Counted from the first letter of the stretch, positions 17,325-27,666 are shown. The stretch is DNA of 64,000 nucleotides from DATFJT01 sp965230755 (GCA_965230755.1 CBDDLT010000005.1:248001-312000); one strand, 5' to 3'. The notes: a model not told the origin generated them from the letters alone. Program-made: numbers and translations.

Positions 17325-20300
17325 TTATGTTTTAGAGGTCCACTTCCTCACCAAGAACTGAACATTAAAGTTCAACCAATACATAACAGGAACGACAATT
17401 AGGGTCAAAAAAGTTGCAAATACAAGCCCATAAATGACGGTCCACGCCAGAGGCCCCCAAAACGCTACATTATCTCCGCCTATGAATATTTTAGGATCCG
17501 ATTCTGATATCAATGTGAAGAAGTTGAAATTGAAGCCTATGGCCAATGGGACCAAACCCAATACTGTAGTAATCGCTGTAAGCAAAACTGGTCGTAAACG
17601 CGTACTTCCCGCCTTGATAATAGATTCTTTAACATCGCTCTTAGAAAGGAATTGACCCCTTTCCAAATTGTGATCCGTCCTCTTCCTTTTGATCAGCAAG
17701 GCTATATAATCTATGAGGACTATGGCATTATTCACAACAACTCCCGCAAGAGAAATAATTCCCACTCCAGTCATAATGATAATGATATCTGAATTGGTAA
17801 TTACGTATCCCAGGAATACTCCAATCGTACTGAAAAGAATAGACAGAACAATGATAAACGGCGAACTAATAGAATTAAACTGAGCCACGATAATGATGAA
17901 AATGGCAAAAAGAGCCACTAAAAAAGCCGAACTTAGGAATTCCATATCTTCTGCTTGTTGCTGCTGTTCCCCAGTAAACTCATAAGTATAACCTCTTGGC
18001 ATTTGATACTCTGCCATTTTCAGATTCAATTCTGCTACAATTTCATTAGCATTATATCCAGCAAGAACGTTAGAATAGATCGTAATCATCCTATTCAGGT
18101 CCTTTCTTTTGATCGAACTATAGGTAGAAGAATACTCAAAATCTGTGACGGCACTTACCGGAATTTGCACCATCTGACCCTTCATATTTCTGAAGGTTAT
18201 CTTCTGATTTAAAAGATCATCTATATTATTTCTATACTTTTCATCCATTCTAACCATGATGGGATAATCATCCTCTCCCACTTTGTATTTACTCACTTCC
18301 TTACCATAAACAGATGTTCGAATGGCATCCGCAATCATACCAGTAGATATCTCAAACTTTCTAGCTGCTACCCTATCTATTTTAATCAATAATTCCGGTT
18401 TTCCCAATTGGACATCCGTCTTTAATTCCTCAATTCCAGGAATATTAGATTGGTTAATGTAGGATTTGATATCATTAGCCAACGTTGCTAACTCATCTAT
18501 ATCTTCCCCTCTTATCTCTAAGTTTATCGGCTTACCTGTCGGTGGTCCGTCGGCATTTTTATCCACCACAATTTCGACACCTACGTAACCCTTCAGCGTT
18601 TCTCTGATGTCATTTAAAATCGCTTTTGTGCTGACTCCATCTCTTTCCTGTGCAGGTACAAAGGAAACAGTCAAACGAGCACGGTTAGGTGAAGCTCCTG
18701 GTTCAGGAGGACCATTAGGATCTGCTGTGTCTTCTCCAATTTGGGTCAATACTGCCTCTACAATCTGCCCATGCGGTTCGATAACCTTACTTATTCTCTC
18801 CTCAACATCTTTTACAATATTATTGGTCTTTTCGATATCTGTACCCAAAGGCATCTCAACAAAAGCATTGACATATAGAGGATCTGCCTCGGGGAAGAAA
18901 TCCACTTTCGGTGCCCGTATAGCCAATAAAACCAGAGCCAATATCAATAAGAAGAATGTTCCCACAAAGATCCCAATAGCATTTGTTTTTCGCAATGCAA
19001 ATCGGATAAAGTTATCGTATCTCTTCTCCAACCAAGGTAGAAATGAATTCTGGAATCTAAATGATGCCGGACGAAGCAAAAAGAAATTAACACCGGAAAC
19101 TAAGAATACCAGAATAAATATGTTTCTCAGCCAAACCACTTCCAGGAAAAAGAAAACAATGGCAAGAGCCAGATATATCAGAAGCATTCTGATCACATTT
19201 TTTCTTTTTCGCGCTCTTACGCTTTCCTCATCCGCCAATTTATCAACCTTCATAAATCTACTGGTGAAAACAGGATTGATCACCAAGGCCACAAATAAAG
19301 AACTCAGCAAAACGAAAATGAGTGTAATAGGTAAGAATTTCATAAAACCACCCATCAATCCAGGCCAAAATGCCAATGGAATAAATGCCGCCAAAGTAGT
19401 TGCTGTACTGGCAATGATAGGCATCGCCACCTCTCCGGCACCTGATTTGGCCGCTTGTAAAGGAGGATATCCCTCCTGCATATATCGATAGATATTCTCA
19501 ACCACAACGATGGCATTATCTACCAATAGTCCCAGAGCTAATATCAGAGCAAATAGAACTACCATATTCATGGTGTAGCCAATCATGTAAAGTCCCAGAA
19601 TACCCAACAACATGCTCAATGGAATTGCCAAACCGACGAAACTCGCATTTCTCAATCCCAGGAAGAAAAGCAATACCAGTACTACCAGTAAAACTCCTGA
19701 AATGATACTATTTTCAAGGTTCGAAACTTCATTCCTCGTGTTGATGGACTGATCATTAAACAATGATACTTTCAAATTTTCAGGAAATACTTTTGCCTTG
19801 GCCTCGTCTACAATTTCTTTGATATTATCCGACGCGGAAAGCAGGTTAGCTCCTTTCTTCTTAACCACATCCACGGATACAACTGGAAACTTATCACTTC
19901 GGGCATAACTTGTACGTGATTTATAGCCAAACTCAACATCTGCTATATCTCGGAGAAAAACTGTCTTCCCATCTTCCGCTTTGACGATCATATCGCTGAT
20001 GTCCTCAGCGGTTTCAAATTCTCCAAGGATTCTGATGGCCCTTCGAAAATCGTCTTTTACCAACTCACCACCTGACATGGTCATATTCTCTGAAGCCACA
20101 GCGCCTTCTATATCTCCAAAAGATATCTGCATGGCCGCCATCTTCATCATATCAACATCAATCTTTACCTCTCTTTCCAGCGCGCCCTTGATATTTACCC
20201 CACTTATTTCGTCCAGCTCGTCTAATTCATCCTCCAAATATTCAGCAAAATTCCTCAACTCATCGTTGGTGAAATCTCCGGATAAATTAACGGTCATAAT

Positions 20301-20744
20301 GGGTAATTCCGCAAAGTTGATGTCCTCCACCAGAGGTTCCTGGTTCAGGTCATTGGGAAGCTCAGATTTAGCCAAATCCACTGCATCTTTTACTCTATCC
20401 ACTGCTAAATCAATGTCTACATCCGATTCGAATTCCGCGATGATTACGGAATAATCCTGTAGACTTGTACTGTTGACATGCTTCAGTCCATCTACTGTTT
20501 GTATTTCTTTTTCGAGCTCTCTGGTTACCAGGTTTTCAATATCCTCGGCTGAGTTACCGAAATATGCCGTGTTGACATAAACCTGAGGAAAAGAAATTTC
20601 AGGAAATTGCTCTTTCGGCATATCATTATAGGACCTCAAGCCGAACAAAAGAATCATGGCAGTCACAAGGAATACACTGGTTGCGTTATCCACGGCCATA
20701 TTGGTGAGACCGAATTCTTTTAACTTCTTTTTAATTTCACTCAC
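17325..20744 (-). CDS. RND-family efflux transporter permease
   Basis: This 1139-aa inner-membrane proton-driven pump of the AcrB/HAE-1 superfamily has the expected two-fold layout. TM1 lies near residues 20-38, followed by a large periplasmic porter domain, TM2-TM6 (~335-500), a cytoplasmic/extra hydrophobic insert around 505-560, TM7 (~590-610), a second porter domain, and TM8-TM12 at the end. TM4 carries LALGLLVDNAIVVVEN, with the Asp needed for proton relay. The C-terminal half has AGVVVNNAIVLIDYI. Divergence from AcrB and the extra helical insert around residues 510-560 fit the Bacteroidota pump group. Adaptor and outer-membrane channel genes lie directly upstream. The substrate is unknown. 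Confidence 0.94.
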   Translation of the reverse strand: MSEIKKKLKEFGLTNMAVDNATSVFLVTAMILLFGLRSYNDMPKEQFPEISFPQVYVNTAYFGNSAEDIENLVTRELEKEIQTVDGLKHVNSTSLQDYSVIIAEFESDVDIDLAVDRVKDAVDLAKSELPNDLNQEPLVEDINFAELPIMTVNLSGDFTNDELRNFAEYLEDELDELDEISGVNIKGALEREVKIDVDMMKMAAMQISFGDIEGAVASENMTMSGGELVKDDFRRAIRILGEFETAEDISDMIVKAEDGKTVFLRDIADVEFGYKSRTSYARSDKFPVVSVDVVKKKGANLLSASDNIKEIVDEAKAKVFPENLKVSLFNDQSINTRNEVSNLENSIISGVLLVVLVLLFFLGLRNASFVGLAIPLSMLLGILGLYMIGYTMNMVVLFALILALGLLVDNAIVVVENIYRYMQEGYPPLQAAKSGAGEVAMPIIASTATTLAAFIPLAFWPGLMGGFMKFLPITLIFVLLSSLFVALVINPVFTSRFMKVDKLADEESVRARKRKNVIRMLLIYLALAIVFFFLEVVWLRNIFILVFLVSGVNFFLLRPASFRFQNSFLPWLEKRYDNFIRFALRKTNAIGIFVGTFFLLILALVLLAIRAPKVDFFPEADPLYVNAFVEMPLGTDIEKTNNIVKDVEERISKVIEPHGQIVEAVLTQIGEDTADPNGPPEPGASPNRARLTVSFVPAQERDGVSTKAILNDIRETLKGYVGVEIVVDKNADGPPTGKPINLEIRGEDIDELATLANDIKSYINQSNIPGIEELKTDVQLGKPELLIKIDRVAARKFEISTGMIADAIRTSVYGKEVSKYKVGEDDYPIMVRMDEKYRNNIDDLLNQKITFRNMKGQMVQIPVSAVTDFEYSSTYSSIKRKDLNRMITIYSNVLAGYNANEIVAELNLKMAEYQMPRGYTYEFTGEQQQQAEDMEFLSSAFLVALFAIFIIIVAQFNSISSPFIIVLSILFSTIGVFLGYVITNSDIIIIMTGVGIISLAGVVVNNAIVLIDYIALLIKRKRTDHNLERGQFLSKSDVKESIIKAGSTRLRPVLLTAITTVLGLVPLAIGFNFNFFTLISESDPKIFIGGDNVAFWGPLAWTVIYGLVFATFLTLIVVPVMYWLNFNVQFLVRKWTSKT

Positions 20745-20754
20745 GAATCAATAT

Positions 20755-21909
20755 TTATTTTGATTGAACTCTTATTTCTTGATTGTCTCTTACTCCCTGA
20801 ACACCATTTCGAATGAGTATTTCTCCTTCTTTTAAACCTTCCGTTATCACGACATGATCATCGTAAGACATGCCAGTGCTCAAGTATTTCTTTTTCGACA
20901 ACCATCCATTCTCTCCTTCTACTGCCGTAAAAACGTATTTCTTACCTCCCACTTCTTGCTGTACGATATTTACCGGTAACACAACAACATCTTTTTCTTG
21001 ATATTCCAGAATCTTTACTTCGGCCAGTAGATTTGGTTTGAGAATTCCGCCACTGTTGTTCAGTGCCATTTCCACCTTAAAACTTCTATTGCCAGGATTA
21101 ATTCTGGCACCCACAAGATCAATTCTTGCTTTTCTTGTTTCATCCAATGCGGGGAAATAAACTTCTACCAAATCCCCTCTCTTTACAGCTTGTAAATAGT
21201 TTTCCGGAACGTCTACCTCCACTTTCACTCTGCTAGTGTTGATCATCATCGCCAATGGTTGTCCTGGAGCTAACACTTCACCCTGCTTGACCATTTTAGT
21301 ATCAATAGTTCCTGAAATAGGAGCATATACTTTAAATTTCCCCATCTGATTGTCCAGCGTTTCCAAGGATTTCTCCAAAGCTTCCTTGTTGTTCTTGGCC
21401 TCAAGATATTGGATCTCAGAGCCTATGTTTTGATCCCAAAGTCGCTTTTGCTTTTCATAAACCGTTGTAGCCAACTTAAGTCTGGTTTCTATTTCTGCCC
21501 GTTGATATCTTATATTCTCATTGTCCAAAGAGGCGACTAATGATCCCTTCTTGACGAACTGTCCTTCTTCAATGCTTAAAGTAAGTATTCTACCTCCAAA
21601 CTCAGAGCTGATATTCACTAGATCATCCGTTCCTACTGAAGCGGGAAGCTTGACGTACTTAAGAAATTCCTGGTTTTCAATGGTATCTAATTCGACCAGC
21701 GGATAACTATCTTCGGGACGAATTCCACTCTGCTCTTGAATCAAGATCTCCAAAGAATCCACCTCTTTTTTCATCGCCTCTAAAGTCTTTTTCTTTTCGA
21801 CGAGTAGCTTCTTTTTCGATTCTAAATCCTCCGGAATTGCGTTATCCTCAGGAGCTCCACATGAAAAGAGGAGAAATAGTATTCCGGTTAAAATAAAGTA
21901 TATTCTCAT
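20755..21909 (-). CDS. RND efflux periplasmic adaptor (membrane fusion protein)
   Basis: A 384-aa lipoprotein with the lipobox LLFSC (Cys17) at the end of a short signal. After a coiled coil (~30-65) come a barrel-sandwich/lipoyl half (EFGGRILTLSIEEGQFVKKGSLVASLDN), a short alpha hairpin (~118-165), the second lipoyl half (YAPISGTIDTKMVKQGEVLAPGQPL), a beta barrel and a membrane-proximal domain. This is the HlyD/AcrA-type adaptor that links the inner-membrane pump to the outer-membrane channel. It lies 10 bases upstream of the pump gene and 17 bases downstream of the TolC-like gene, so the three form one operon. Confidence 0.94.
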   Translation of the reverse strand: MRIYFILTGILFLLFSCGAPEDNAIPEDLESKKKLLVEKKKTLEAMKKEVDSLEILIQEQSGIRPEDSYPLVELDTIENQEFLKYVKLPASVGTDDLVNISSEFGGRILTLSIEEGQFVKKGSLVASLDNENIRYQRAEIETRLKLATTVYEKQKRLWDQNIGSEIQYLEAKNNKEALEKSLETLDNQMGKFKVYAPISGTIDTKMVKQGEVLAPGQPLAMMINTSRVKVEVDVPENYLQAVKRGDLVEVYFPALDETRKARIDLVGARINPGNRSFKVEMALNNSGGILKPNLLAEVKILEYQEKDVVVLPVNIVQQEVGGKKYVFTAVEGENGWLSKKKYLSTGMSYDDHVVITEGLKEGEILIRNGVQGVRDNQEIRVQSK

Positions 21910-21926
21910 TGTTTGTTTTTTTCTAC

Positions 21927-23252
21927 TTACTTAATTCCAAGCGACTTATCCAATTTCATTTCTGCTATGATCAGATCATAAGAAGCGTTGAGATAATTGG
22001 CTTGATTGGTATAAAGATCTCTTTCTGCTTGAGTCAGCTCCAAACTGGAACCCACTCCTTCTTCAAATTTTATTTTAGTTATCTGATAAATATTCTCGGC
22101 CTGATCTTTAGAATCTCTTGCCTGATTTAGCGTTTTTCTAGCATTCTCAATCTGCACCAAGGCATTTTGGAATTCGAACTTCATAGCCTCTTCTAACTGC
22201 GCCTGCTGTAAGCTAACTCTATCTGATGCAATCTGTGCTCTTCTCGTCTTCGTTCTCAAATCAAATCCATTGAAAAGGGGCAATTGAAGTCTCAAACCAA
22301 CAAATGAACTCGGGAACCACTGAGCGTCCCCTATTTTATCTCCTTGCAATTGTTGATTATAATTACCATAACCGACGATGCTTGGATATTTTTTGAATTT
22401 GTTCTGCTTTACATTTAGATCCTGTAATTTCTTGTTGGCAACCAAAAGTTCGAGTTCTGGTCTTTTAGAAAAATCGGACTCAATATCCTCTACGTTTCGA
22501 GCCTGATTCGATCCGCTTAGAAAATCTTCTAAATTGCCTTCGATAGTAATATCCTCATCCATGGGATAGTTCATCTGTAACTTTAGCGCATTTTTCGCAA
22601 CCCGAATCAACTGTTCCTGATTATCTCTCTGTGTAATGAGATTGTTATAGTTCAACTCCAGGCGATCCACATCTAGTTTTTCTATGAATCCATTCTCATA
22701 TATTGCCCTGGTATCTGAAAGGGTACTTTCGAGATTGTCGATATTCAAATCCAAAATTGACTTTCCCTCTTGTGCTAATAAAATGGCATAATACGCTTCT
22801 CGAATGGTGTACCTCAATTCGAACTCATCCACCCTTGTCTGCTTTTGCACTAAGTCAAGATAACTTTTGATAGCCTTTAAACCGACAAAGTATGATCCAT
22901 CTAATAAAAGCATACTAAGGTCTACTCCAGCATTGACATTATTCAAAACACCGAACTGTACAGCCAAATCATCAGGTGGATTATCCGGACCAAAACTTTC
23001 TGCTGGAAATATGCTCGTCGGTAATTCCAAAAACCGCTGGAAATCAACGCTTGCATTTAACTGTGGAAGACCGATAGCTTTATACTCACTGATCTGCTCC
23101 TTCGCATCAAGAATATTCAATTGATTTTGCCTCGAAGACCATGAAGACTGCAATGCATAATCTATGCATGAGGATAAGTTAAATGAATCCTGAGCAGGAA
23201 GGTTAAGAGAAATCAAAAAAGTTAATAATAATAGGAAGTTCCTCCAACTCAT
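21927..23252 (-). CDS. TolC-family outer membrane efflux protein
   Basis: The frame is open from 23321, but the Met at 23252 directly precedes a signal peptide (MSWRNFLLLLTFLISLNLPAQ) and is the likely start, giving 441 aa. The rest has two tandem OEP repeats with long amphipathic helices, e.g. REAYYAILLAQEGKSILDLN and AQIASDRVSLQQAQLEEAMKFEFQ, and ends NASYDLIIAEMKLDKSLGIK. The protein would form the trimeric outer-membrane channel of the tripartite RND system encoded by the next two genes. It is the first gene of that operon. Confidence 0.93.
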   Translation of the reverse strand: MSWRNFLLLLTFLISLNLPAQDSFNLSSCIDYALQSSWSSRQNQLNILDAKEQISEYKAIGLPQLNASVDFQRFLELPTSIFPAESFGPDNPPDDLAVQFGVLNNVNAGVDLSMLLLDGSYFVGLKAIKSYLDLVQKQTRVDEFELRYTIREAYYAILLAQEGKSILDLNIDNLESTLSDTRAIYENGFIEKLDVDRLELNYNNLITQRDNQEQLIRVAKNALKLQMNYPMDEDITIEGNLEDFLSGSNQARNVEDIESDFSKRPELELLVANKKLQDLNVKQNKFKKYPSIVGYGNYNQQLQGDKIGDAQWFPSSFVGLRLQLPLFNGFDLRTKTRRAQIASDRVSLQQAQLEEAMKFEFQNALVQIENARKTLNQARDSKDQAENIYQITKIKFEEGVGSSLELTQAERDLYTNQANYLNASYDLIIAEMKLDKSLGIK

Positions 23253-23470
23253 ATTAAATCTGATTTTATCAGTGCAAAGGTATAGAATCATTCCACCCTT
23301 TTGCACAACTAATGAGTACAAAAATGCTTAAATGAACAAAAAGTTTTAAAATTTATATCAATCACAAGTTTATATAGACTAATGCTTGTTTTTTCTGGTC
23401 AAATTATTCAATGTAAAATCAGACAAACCATATTCTTTGAAGAATGTTACTTTTACTCAAAAAGTTAAGA

Positions 23471-23812
23471 ATGCGTAAAAAAATATTTCCTCTTTTTTTG
23501 GCACTTTTTTGCCTGATAATTATCAATTGCCAGCAAAAAGAATCGCCGAAATCTGGAGACAGCGAAAATAGCATAAGTACTAAGCCAAATGGGAAGGTGG
23601 TATACGATACTTATTGTGTCATTTGCCATGGCGCTACCGGAAAGATGGGCAACAATGGAGCACATGACCTAAGCATATCTGAGTTAACAATAAAGGAGAA
23701 AATTGCCGTCATTTCAGAAGGTAGAAAGTTGATGACCCCGTTTAAAGGAATTTTGTCGAGGGAAGAAATCAAAGCAGTAGCCCAGTACACGGAAAAACTC
23801 AAAAATAATTAG
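23471..23812 (+). CDS. c-type cytochrome lipoprotein
   Basis: Starting at the Met at 23471 gives a 113-aa protein with a lipoprotein signal ending LIIINC (Cys20). Upstream residues in the open frame (from 23444) look like random leader. A Ser/Lys linker follows, then a small class I cytochrome c domain with the heme motif CVICHG and a probable axial Met in GRKLMTPFKGILS. It ends with the terminal helix EEIKAVAQYTEKLKN. It should be attached to a periplasm-facing membrane and carry electrons. The stop is five bases before anmK. Confidence 0.92.
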   Translation: MRKKIFPLFLALFCLIIINCQQKESPKSGDSENSISTKPNGKVVYDTYCVICHGATGKMGNNGAHDLSISELTIKEKIAVISEGRKLMTPFKGILSREEIKAVAQYTEKLKNN

Positions 23813-23816
23813 ATCA

Positions 23817-24881
23817 ATGATCATTACGGGTATCATGATTGGTAGTTCTCTGGATGGCATAGACTGCACGACATGTCGATTGAGCTCAGAAAAGGAAGAG
23901 TTATCCTATCAATTCCTGTATATCGAGACCTTAAAATTGCGCCAGGATTGGAAGGATAGAATTATCTCACTGCGAAAGAATTGGGATGTGGATAGATCTG
24001 ACCATCTAGAATCAGAATTTGCCCTTTATCTTGCCGCAAAATTGGAGCAACTGGTATTGAATCAAGAATACAAACCGGAACTTATTGTTTACCATGGTCC
24101 CACCATCATGCATCAGCCAGAAAAAAAGATCAGCCACCAGTTGGGTTCTTGTCGAATACTTTCTGAGCGAATTGGCATTCCCGTGCTCGGTGAACTCAGG
24201 CAGTCGGATCTTGATTTAGGGGGACGGGGAGCCCCTTTTGCCCCATTGGTTGATGAATATTTCTTCAGTGATTTTGACTATTGTTTTAACTTAGGGGGAA
24301 TAGTCAATGTGAGTTATATTTTGAATGGATTCCGCATCGGATATGATCTTTGCGGAGGGAATCAGGCGCTGGATTATTTTGCTCGAAAAACAGGAATGGC
24401 ATTCGATAAAGATGGTCTGGCATCTTCAACAGGTAAAATTATCCCTACACTTCTTGAGCAATTTAATTCCTGGGAATTCCTTACTCAAAATCCACCCAAG
24501 TCTCTTTCTAATCTGGAGGTATGGAGGCATTACATTCTTCCTGTTGATTTGGATAGATACAAACCAAATGATGTACTGCGCACTATGATTGAACATCTTA
24601 GTTCGTGTATTTCATCCATGCTCGATGGGACGGGAAACAGAATATTATTAACCGGAGGTGGCGCAAAAAACAAGTTTCTCCTTGATCAGCTTAGAACTCA
24701 ATCTCCAAAAAACAATTGGATTGTACCTGAGGATATTGTTGTCGATCACAAAGAAGGATTACTTTTGTGTCTAATGGGATATTTATTTACTAAAAACACA
24801 AGCAATGTAATTTCTAGCGCGACCGGTGCTTCAAGAGATAGCATTGGAGGTAGGCTCTCTAAACCTTCAATCAATGAGTAA
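23817..24881 (+). CDS. anmK: anhydro-N-acetylmuramic acid kinase
   Basis: This 354-aa kinase phosphorylates and opens 1,6-anhydro-MurNAc to MurNAc-6-phosphate in cell-wall recycling. It starts with the nucleotide-binding GIMIGSSLDGIDC, the AnmK phosphate-1 motif. GELRQSDLDLGGRGAPFAPLVD, FNLGGIVNVSYI and DLCGGNQALDYFARK mark the sugar site. ILLTGGGAKNKFLLDQL is the adenosine motif. The length is near the family norm of ~370. Its stop overlaps the start of the next gene by eight bases, which indicates a shared transcript. Confidence 0.95.
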   Translation: MIITGIMIGSSLDGIDCTTCRLSSEKEELSYQFLYIETLKLRQDWKDRIISLRKNWDVDRSDHLESEFALYLAAKLEQLVLNQEYKPELIVYHGPTIMHQPEKKISHQLGSCRILSERIGIPVLGELRQSDLDLGGRGAPFAPLVDEYFFSDFDYCFNLGGIVNVSYILNGFRIGYDLCGGNQALDYFARKTGMAFDKDGLASSTGKIIPTLLEQFNSWEFLTQNPPKSLSNLEVWRHYILPVDLDRYKPNDVLRTMIEHLSSCISSMLDGTGNRILLTGGGAKNKFLLDQLRTQSPKNNWIVPEDIVVDHKEGLLLCLMGYLFTKNTSNVISSATGASRDSIGGRLSKPSINE

Positions 24882-25875
24882 AGCAACGAAGATAGCAATA
24901 ACCGGTGCCTCTGGAATGGTGGGATACTATGTAGCCAGAAACTTGGTCCATAATGGATATTATAATCTGGTCTTGTTGCTACGTCCGGGGGCTAGAAACC
25001 AACATCTAAAAAATTTCCATTCTATCGAGCTTGATTTCGAAGATCACGACAGTTTGTCGAATTCGCTGAAGGATGTAAATACGGTTATTCACTGTGCTGC
25101 TAGTCTTTTTGGCACTAAGGACGAACTGAAAAAAGGTAATCAACTGTTGACCGAAAAAATTGTCAATGCAGCCCTTGATCAAAACGTTAAACGAATGATC
25201 TACATGAGTTCTGTGGCCTGTCTGGATCGTTGGCGTAAAGAACGGACAAAAGAAGAAAATATCATGCAAGATCGAGCTAGGGCAACGGAATATGCCTACT
25301 CGAAGTACCTCTCGGAATTAGAGGTTCATAGAGGGATTGCGGAGGGATTGAATGCGGTCATACTCTACCCTTCGCAAATACTGGGCTTATTCTATAGCGA
25401 CAATCCCAATACCCAATTATGGAAAAGAATCGCCGACCAAAAGTATTTTTATCCTATTGGATCAACTGGGGTTGTAGATGTTAGAGATGTTGCTGAAGCG
25501 GTGAAACAGATTTTAGTAAGGAATATTCCATCCGGTCAGTTTATACTGAATGCCGAAAATGTAAGTTTTGAACAACTTTTCAATTCTTTTCGCGAGAAGA
25601 TAAATAAAAACGTATTATCACATCCTTTACCTGCTTGGTTACATCGTTATGGCTCATTGTTTTTCAGCATATATTATCTTTTCAAACTGAGATTGAGTCA
25701 TCCTTATTCGAACAAATACTTGCGACAGCTGGCATTCAACTTTTCATTCGACAATAGCAGATCCAGAAGCCAACTGAATCTTGACTATAGAACTTTGAAA
25801 AAGACGCTAGACGATTTGGCCTTGATCATCCAAAGACAAGGCAAATGGAGTGATCAACAATTTCTGCAGTTATAA
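24874..25875 (+). CDS. NAD(P)-dependent epimerase/dehydratase family protein
   Basis: The Met at 24874 was chosen because the Rossmann fold begins immediately after it (KIAITGASGMVGYYVARNL). The open frame extends upstream to 24826 only by overlapping anmK. The resulting 333-aa protein is an extended short-chain dehydrogenase with an NAD(P)-binding GxxGxxG motif, a conserved Asp strand (VIHCAASLFG), and the catalytic YAYSKYLSE (YxxxK) pair. Substrates of such enzymes are mostly nucleotide sugars, flavonoids or sterols, and this one cannot be assigned. It overlaps anmK by eight bases. Confidence 0.9.
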   Translation: MSKATKIAITGASGMVGYYVARNLVHNGYYNLVLLLRPGARNQHLKNFHSIELDFEDHDSLSNSLKDVNTVIHCAASLFGTKDELKKGNQLLTEKIVNAALDQNVKRMIYMSSVACLDRWRKERTKEENIMQDRARATEYAYSKYLSELEVHRGIAEGLNAVILYPSQILGLFYSDNPNTQLWKRIADQKYFYPIGSTGVVDVRDVAEAVKQILVRNIPSGQFILNAENVSFEQLFNSFREKINKNVLSHPLPAWLHRYGSLFFSIYYLFKLRLSHPYSNKYLRQLAFNFSFDNSRSRSQLNLDYRTLKKTLDDLALIIQRQGKWSDQQFLQL

Positions 25876-25906
25876 AGGTAATAATTGGATGCTAGAAAAT
25901 TATTAA

Positions 25907-25953
25907 AAGGGAAATACGCTGAGAAACAACGCATCATCAACGGCATTTCCCTT
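25907..25953 (+). terminator. candidate hairpin after the epimerase gene
   Basis: AAGGGAAAT (25907-25915) and ATTTCCCTT (25945-25953) are perfect inverted repeats, 9 bp each with a 29-nt loop, lying 32 bases after the epimerase stop. The T tract is weak (CTTCTTG), so it may be a processing or 3'-protective hairpin rather than a strong terminator. Confidence 0.3.
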
Positions 25954-26001
25954 CTTGAACAAGATGAAATTTAAGTATTTAAATCATTCAAGATTGACTG
26001 G

Positions 26002-26397
26002 TTAGTTATTTAATTCCACTTTTGTTGCGCTGGTCCAATTCGTAGTAATCTGAACATTATTACAAGTAGCATTCAACAGGTCAAAACCACAAATGGGATT
26101 CAACTGTGTATTGTAAGACTTAGAATCAGTGGCTGATCCGAATGCAGTAAAATTAATAAAGAGCCAATCTCCGGAAATAGCGCATGCCGAAATCGTCTCT
26201 GTATCATTTGCATTGATAAACGTGCTTGCAGAACATCCAGCAATACATAAAGAACCGTGTGCCCCCTGGACTTCAACTATACAATCTGTGTTGTTTGTTA
26301 CTACTAAATCCTGAGCGACAATATCTACATTGCCGACCGCGAAAAAAGCAATAATGGTCATTGTAATAGAGATTGTCATTTTTGTAAGAGTTTTCAT
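26002..26397 (-). CDS. small secreted cysteine-containing hypothetical protein
   Basis: A 131-aa product when started at 26397, where a signal peptide begins (MKTLTKMTISITMTIIAFFAVGN, cleaved around VDIVAQ). The mature part has six cysteines (CIVEV, LCIAGC, ACAISG, PICGF, ATCNN) and is Thr/Asn-rich, which points to a small disulfide-stabilised beta domain. I do not recognise a family and there is no T9SS sorting domain. It stands alone, flanked by long AT-rich gaps on both sides. Confidence 0.65.
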   Translation of the reverse strand: MKTLTKMTISITMTIIAFFAVGNVDIVAQDLVVTNNTDCIVEVQGAHGSLCIAGCSASTFINANDTETISACAISGDWLFINFTAFGSATDSKSYNTQLNPICGFDLLNATCNNVQITTNWTSATKVELNN

Positions 26398-26661
26398 AAT
26401 TTGAAAATTTAAAAGGTTAAAAAACACAAGTAACAACTGTGGCTTTAAATCCTATTTTCGATCGTGGTTATAGTTTGGATTGACAATAGGAAGAAATTAG
26501 TTTGCAAACATTTCGCGCTTTCAAAAAGATGAAAGCTTAAAACCTGTTACTAACTATATATTCCAAGATGCCTAGGATCTGTGACGGAATAATAGCAATT
26601 TTCTTCAACGAATGATTATCGATAAGTCAATAGAGCGCTAAAGCGTGTTCAATAGTTCAGT

Positions 26662-27666
26662 TTAAAAGTAAAGGGAATGAAAGTCCCATCCTTTCTTTGA
26701 TGAATATTCTAAACTGGGGAAGGGAATCTTGATCACATTAAGTGTTTTTAATAATGTCTTAAGCCAAGGCTTATTGGTTCGAATCCTACTCAAATCCAAA
26801 TCAAGAGAGAGATAGTATTGATAACACCTGGGATCATCAAGAATAAATGAATTCGATCCTTCAGTCCAACTGTTGTAAAAGCCCCCGTAAAGATTTTCCG
26901 CACCGATACCGAAAGCGATATTGACCATATCCCATTTCTTTCTTTTACCGGAATTAATAAAACTGGATGGATTAAGGCTTAACCAATAGGTTTGTCCATT
27001 GTAATCTTTCAAAAAACGCTCACTCCAACTAGCGCCAAATAAGTCTTCCGCTCTTCTTTTGGTCGTAGTACTAGCTTGATCATTAGATGAAAAAATTGGT
27101 TCGGTGCTATGCGAGACAGGATGCACAGAAAACTTAATCCTCAATCTCTGTTCTTGCCAGATGGACTGTTGTACGGCGAATAAACCCGCTCCTGCGGAAT
27201 TGGCTGCCACATCCTTCCATGAAAACCCCCAGTCGCTCGAGTATGCGTCCAGCATTTCAATCGTTAACTGCAAGGCGCTTGCAGTACCTGCACCAATCCA
27301 TATAGATTTATTTTCTGAAATTCCGGCCCATCTGGAAAGTCCATAAATCCACTCGCTTTCGAAATACGCAGTCAAGGTATGTCCCATTTTATCCATGTCC
27401 AACCACTCTCCCCCGTCATCAAAAAAATGAAAGCTGGAGCGTTCATAATCCTTATACCAAGCCTCATTCAGCCCTACTAATACCGCTCCATAGATAAGAC
27501 CTCCACCTATAGCCAATGTCCTTACTCTTCCTGAGTTTAGCGTGTCGGAAGCTTCCCAAAAGGACTTGGTCATACTTTTTATTGGTGCAGATGTATTTTG
27601 AGAAAAACTATTTTTCGAAAACAAAATTAGAATTCCAAGAATTAGTACCTTACAATCAATAATCAT
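26662..27666 (-). CDS. DUF2279 family (YfiM-like) periplasmic protein
   Basis: The 334-aa protein has an N-terminal hydrophobic signal ending KNSFSQ. The body contains the DUF2279 pattern: a first helix region (YGAVLVGLNEAWYKDYER), then DDGGEWLDMDKMGHTLTAYF, a GAGTASALQLTIEMLDAYSSDWGFSWKDVAANSAGAGL segment with small and acidic residues spaced as in membrane-facing helices, and a C-terminal beta-rich part. The family's biochemical activity is unknown. It is transcribed divergently from the SPFH gene, with only 11 bp between the two starts, so their promoters must overlap each other's coding region or be shared. Confidence 0.82.
   Translation of the reverse strand: MIIDCKVLILGILILFSKNSFSQNTSAPIKSMTKSFWEASDTLNSGRVRTLAIGGGLIYGAVLVGLNEAWYKDYERSSFHFFDDGGEWLDMDKMGHTLTAYFESEWIYGLSRWAGISENKSIWIGAGTASALQLTIEMLDAYSSDWGFSWKDVAANSAGAGLFAVQQSIWQEQRLRIKFSVHPVSHSTEPIFSSNDQASTTTKRRAEDLFGASWSERFLKDYNGQTYWLSLNPSSFINSGKRKKWDMVNIAFGIGAENLYGGFYNSWTEGSNSFILDDPRCYQYYLSLDLDLSRIRTNKPWLKTLLKTLNVIKIPFPSLEYSSKKGWDFHSLYF

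Noticed and set aside
18607..19491. Long plus-strand frame of 294 codons opposite the RND pump
   Set aside because: It is antisense to a well-conserved transporter, has no recognisable domain and atypical composition; a shadow frame.
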